A DNA stretch of 13,858 bases from Baffinella frigidus (lineage: Eukaryota > Cryptophyceae > Cryptomonadales > Baffinellaceae). A program made the position numbers and the translations under genes. Location of the stretch: the NCBI GenBank assembly GCA_026770585.1, contig MU647071.1, positions 208,333 to 222,190 of the forward strand, given 5' to 3'. Below the pieces are notes generated by a model. The model was not told where the DNA came from. It ran no database searches and saw nothing but the letters and a program-made list of their open reading frames with translations. Each line of letters begins with the position of its first letter. Within the stretch, counting starts at the first letter, position 1. This document shows positions 13,335 to 13,858 of the stretch, in pieces.

Positions 13335-13487
13335 GAGGGGCCTATTTACATGTGGGGTTGTAAAACTGTGTACCAGAATAGGGTGTTTCAACCTCGTAAC
13401 TGGCCTACTCATAGCTTCAGTGGCTCCAAGGGCAATAAAAGTTGCTACACAAATGCTATAATTATCTTGGTTTCACATAGGCCCCTC
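13335..13487. mobile_element. Possible 153 bp element with 11 bp TIRs
   Basis: GAGGGGCCTAT at 13335-13345 is exactly inverted at 13477-13487. Inside are ATAAAAG and a CTATAATTAT stretch. The TIRs are short and only one copy is present. Confidence 0.4.
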
Positions 13488-13793
13488 GTGCACGGTGGTT
13501 GCGTCAACTAAAAAAAAATTGACGGGGCGTCAACTTGAGATTTGTTTGACTTGACTTGACTTAAATATTGAGATTTCGAAACAAACGAGATTGGTAGACT
13601 TGACGGTTGACGAAAAATTGGAGAAAAAAATGGGCGAAAATGGCTTAAGTTACCCCCCCTTAGAATGGAGCTGGCGCATTTTCGGCCGAAAAAAAGCACC
13701 GTTTGTTTTGGCGCAAAACAGGCTTCGCGAGGGCACAATCCTTCAACCACTCCTGGGGGAGTCCATTTCGTGAAGGGGGGTACCTCTCGGTTT

Positions 13794-13796
<3 letters not shown>
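13488..13796. other. Unassigned sequence with TTGAC tandem
   Basis: TTTGACTTGACTTGACTT at about 13545-13562 is a short pentamer array. TTTTCGGCCGAAAA at 13679-13692 is a palindrome similar to that near 11182. The open frames here look like chance. Confidence 0.5.

Positions 13797-13844
<48 letters not shown>
13797..13844 (+). repeat. (CT)24 microsatellite
   Basis: Uninterrupted CT dinucleotides for 48 bp, followed by GAATAT and more CT at the window edge. Confidence 0.98.
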
Positions 13845-13848
<4 letters not shown>

Positions 13849-13858
13849 ATCTCTCTCA

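Noticed and set aside
13545-13562. TTGAC pentamer array as a W-box-type regulatory cluster
   Set aside because: It is simply a short tandem repeat and no gene follows.

Overview
This looks like nuclear DNA from a eukaryote, most likely an alga or related protist. There is no bacterial-style gene packing: about 5% of the window is plausibly coding. Roughly 3 kb is made of the plant/algal-type telomere heptamer TTTAGGG or its complement, much of it degenerate. The one convincing gene encodes an RWP-RK transcription factor, a family known from plants, green algae and several protist lineages. I cannot name the species.

Layout, left to right. From 1 to 3550 there is a mosaic of short dispersed repeats (about 60-215 bp), a GC-rich stretch with a weak ORF (1530-1856), a short codon-biased exon-like fragment (2249-2344), and three copies of a ~115 bp TA-flanked foldback element here called MITE-A. 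From 3594 to 6370 there is a 2.8 kb degenerate TTTAGGG array with the G-rich strand on +, interrupted by a 243 bp terminal-inverted-repeat element (MITE-B) and by a 91 bp dispersed repeat (ER85). From 6371 to 7483 there is a non-telomeric spacer holding a 172 bp perfect-TIR element, another ER85 copy and MITE-A copy 4. From 7484 to 8170 the telomeric array appears in the opposite orientation (CCCTAAA on +), with a duplicated spacer that derives from the 3' end of a coding remnant (8249-8443, - strand, EF-hand-like at best). The RWP-RK gene follows on the - strand (8533-9186). From 9331 to the right edge lies a dense field of foldback elements and nested insertions, including a 66 bp-arm near-perfect hairpin (12978-13127), and a (CT)24 microsatellite at the edge.

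The architecture is the main result. The two telomeric arrays point toward each other, as expected for a head-to-head telomere fusion. Repeat families present on both sides of the boundary near 7.1-7.5 kb flip orientation across it (R1, ER85, MITE-B), while the non-palindromic families confined to one side keep one orientation. An old chromosome-end fusion, an inverted subtelomere or an assembly join of two chromosome ends would each produce this. A second result is that three foldback elements (two MITE-A copies and the 172 bp element) are bounded by unusually long direct repeats of 58, 44 and 27 bp, much longer than normal transposon target-site duplications.

No rRNA or tRNA gene, CRISPR array, or transposase gene was found. 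All the foldback elements appear non-autonomous. Repeat names used here (R1, R2, ER85, MITE-A and so on) are local labels, not database names.
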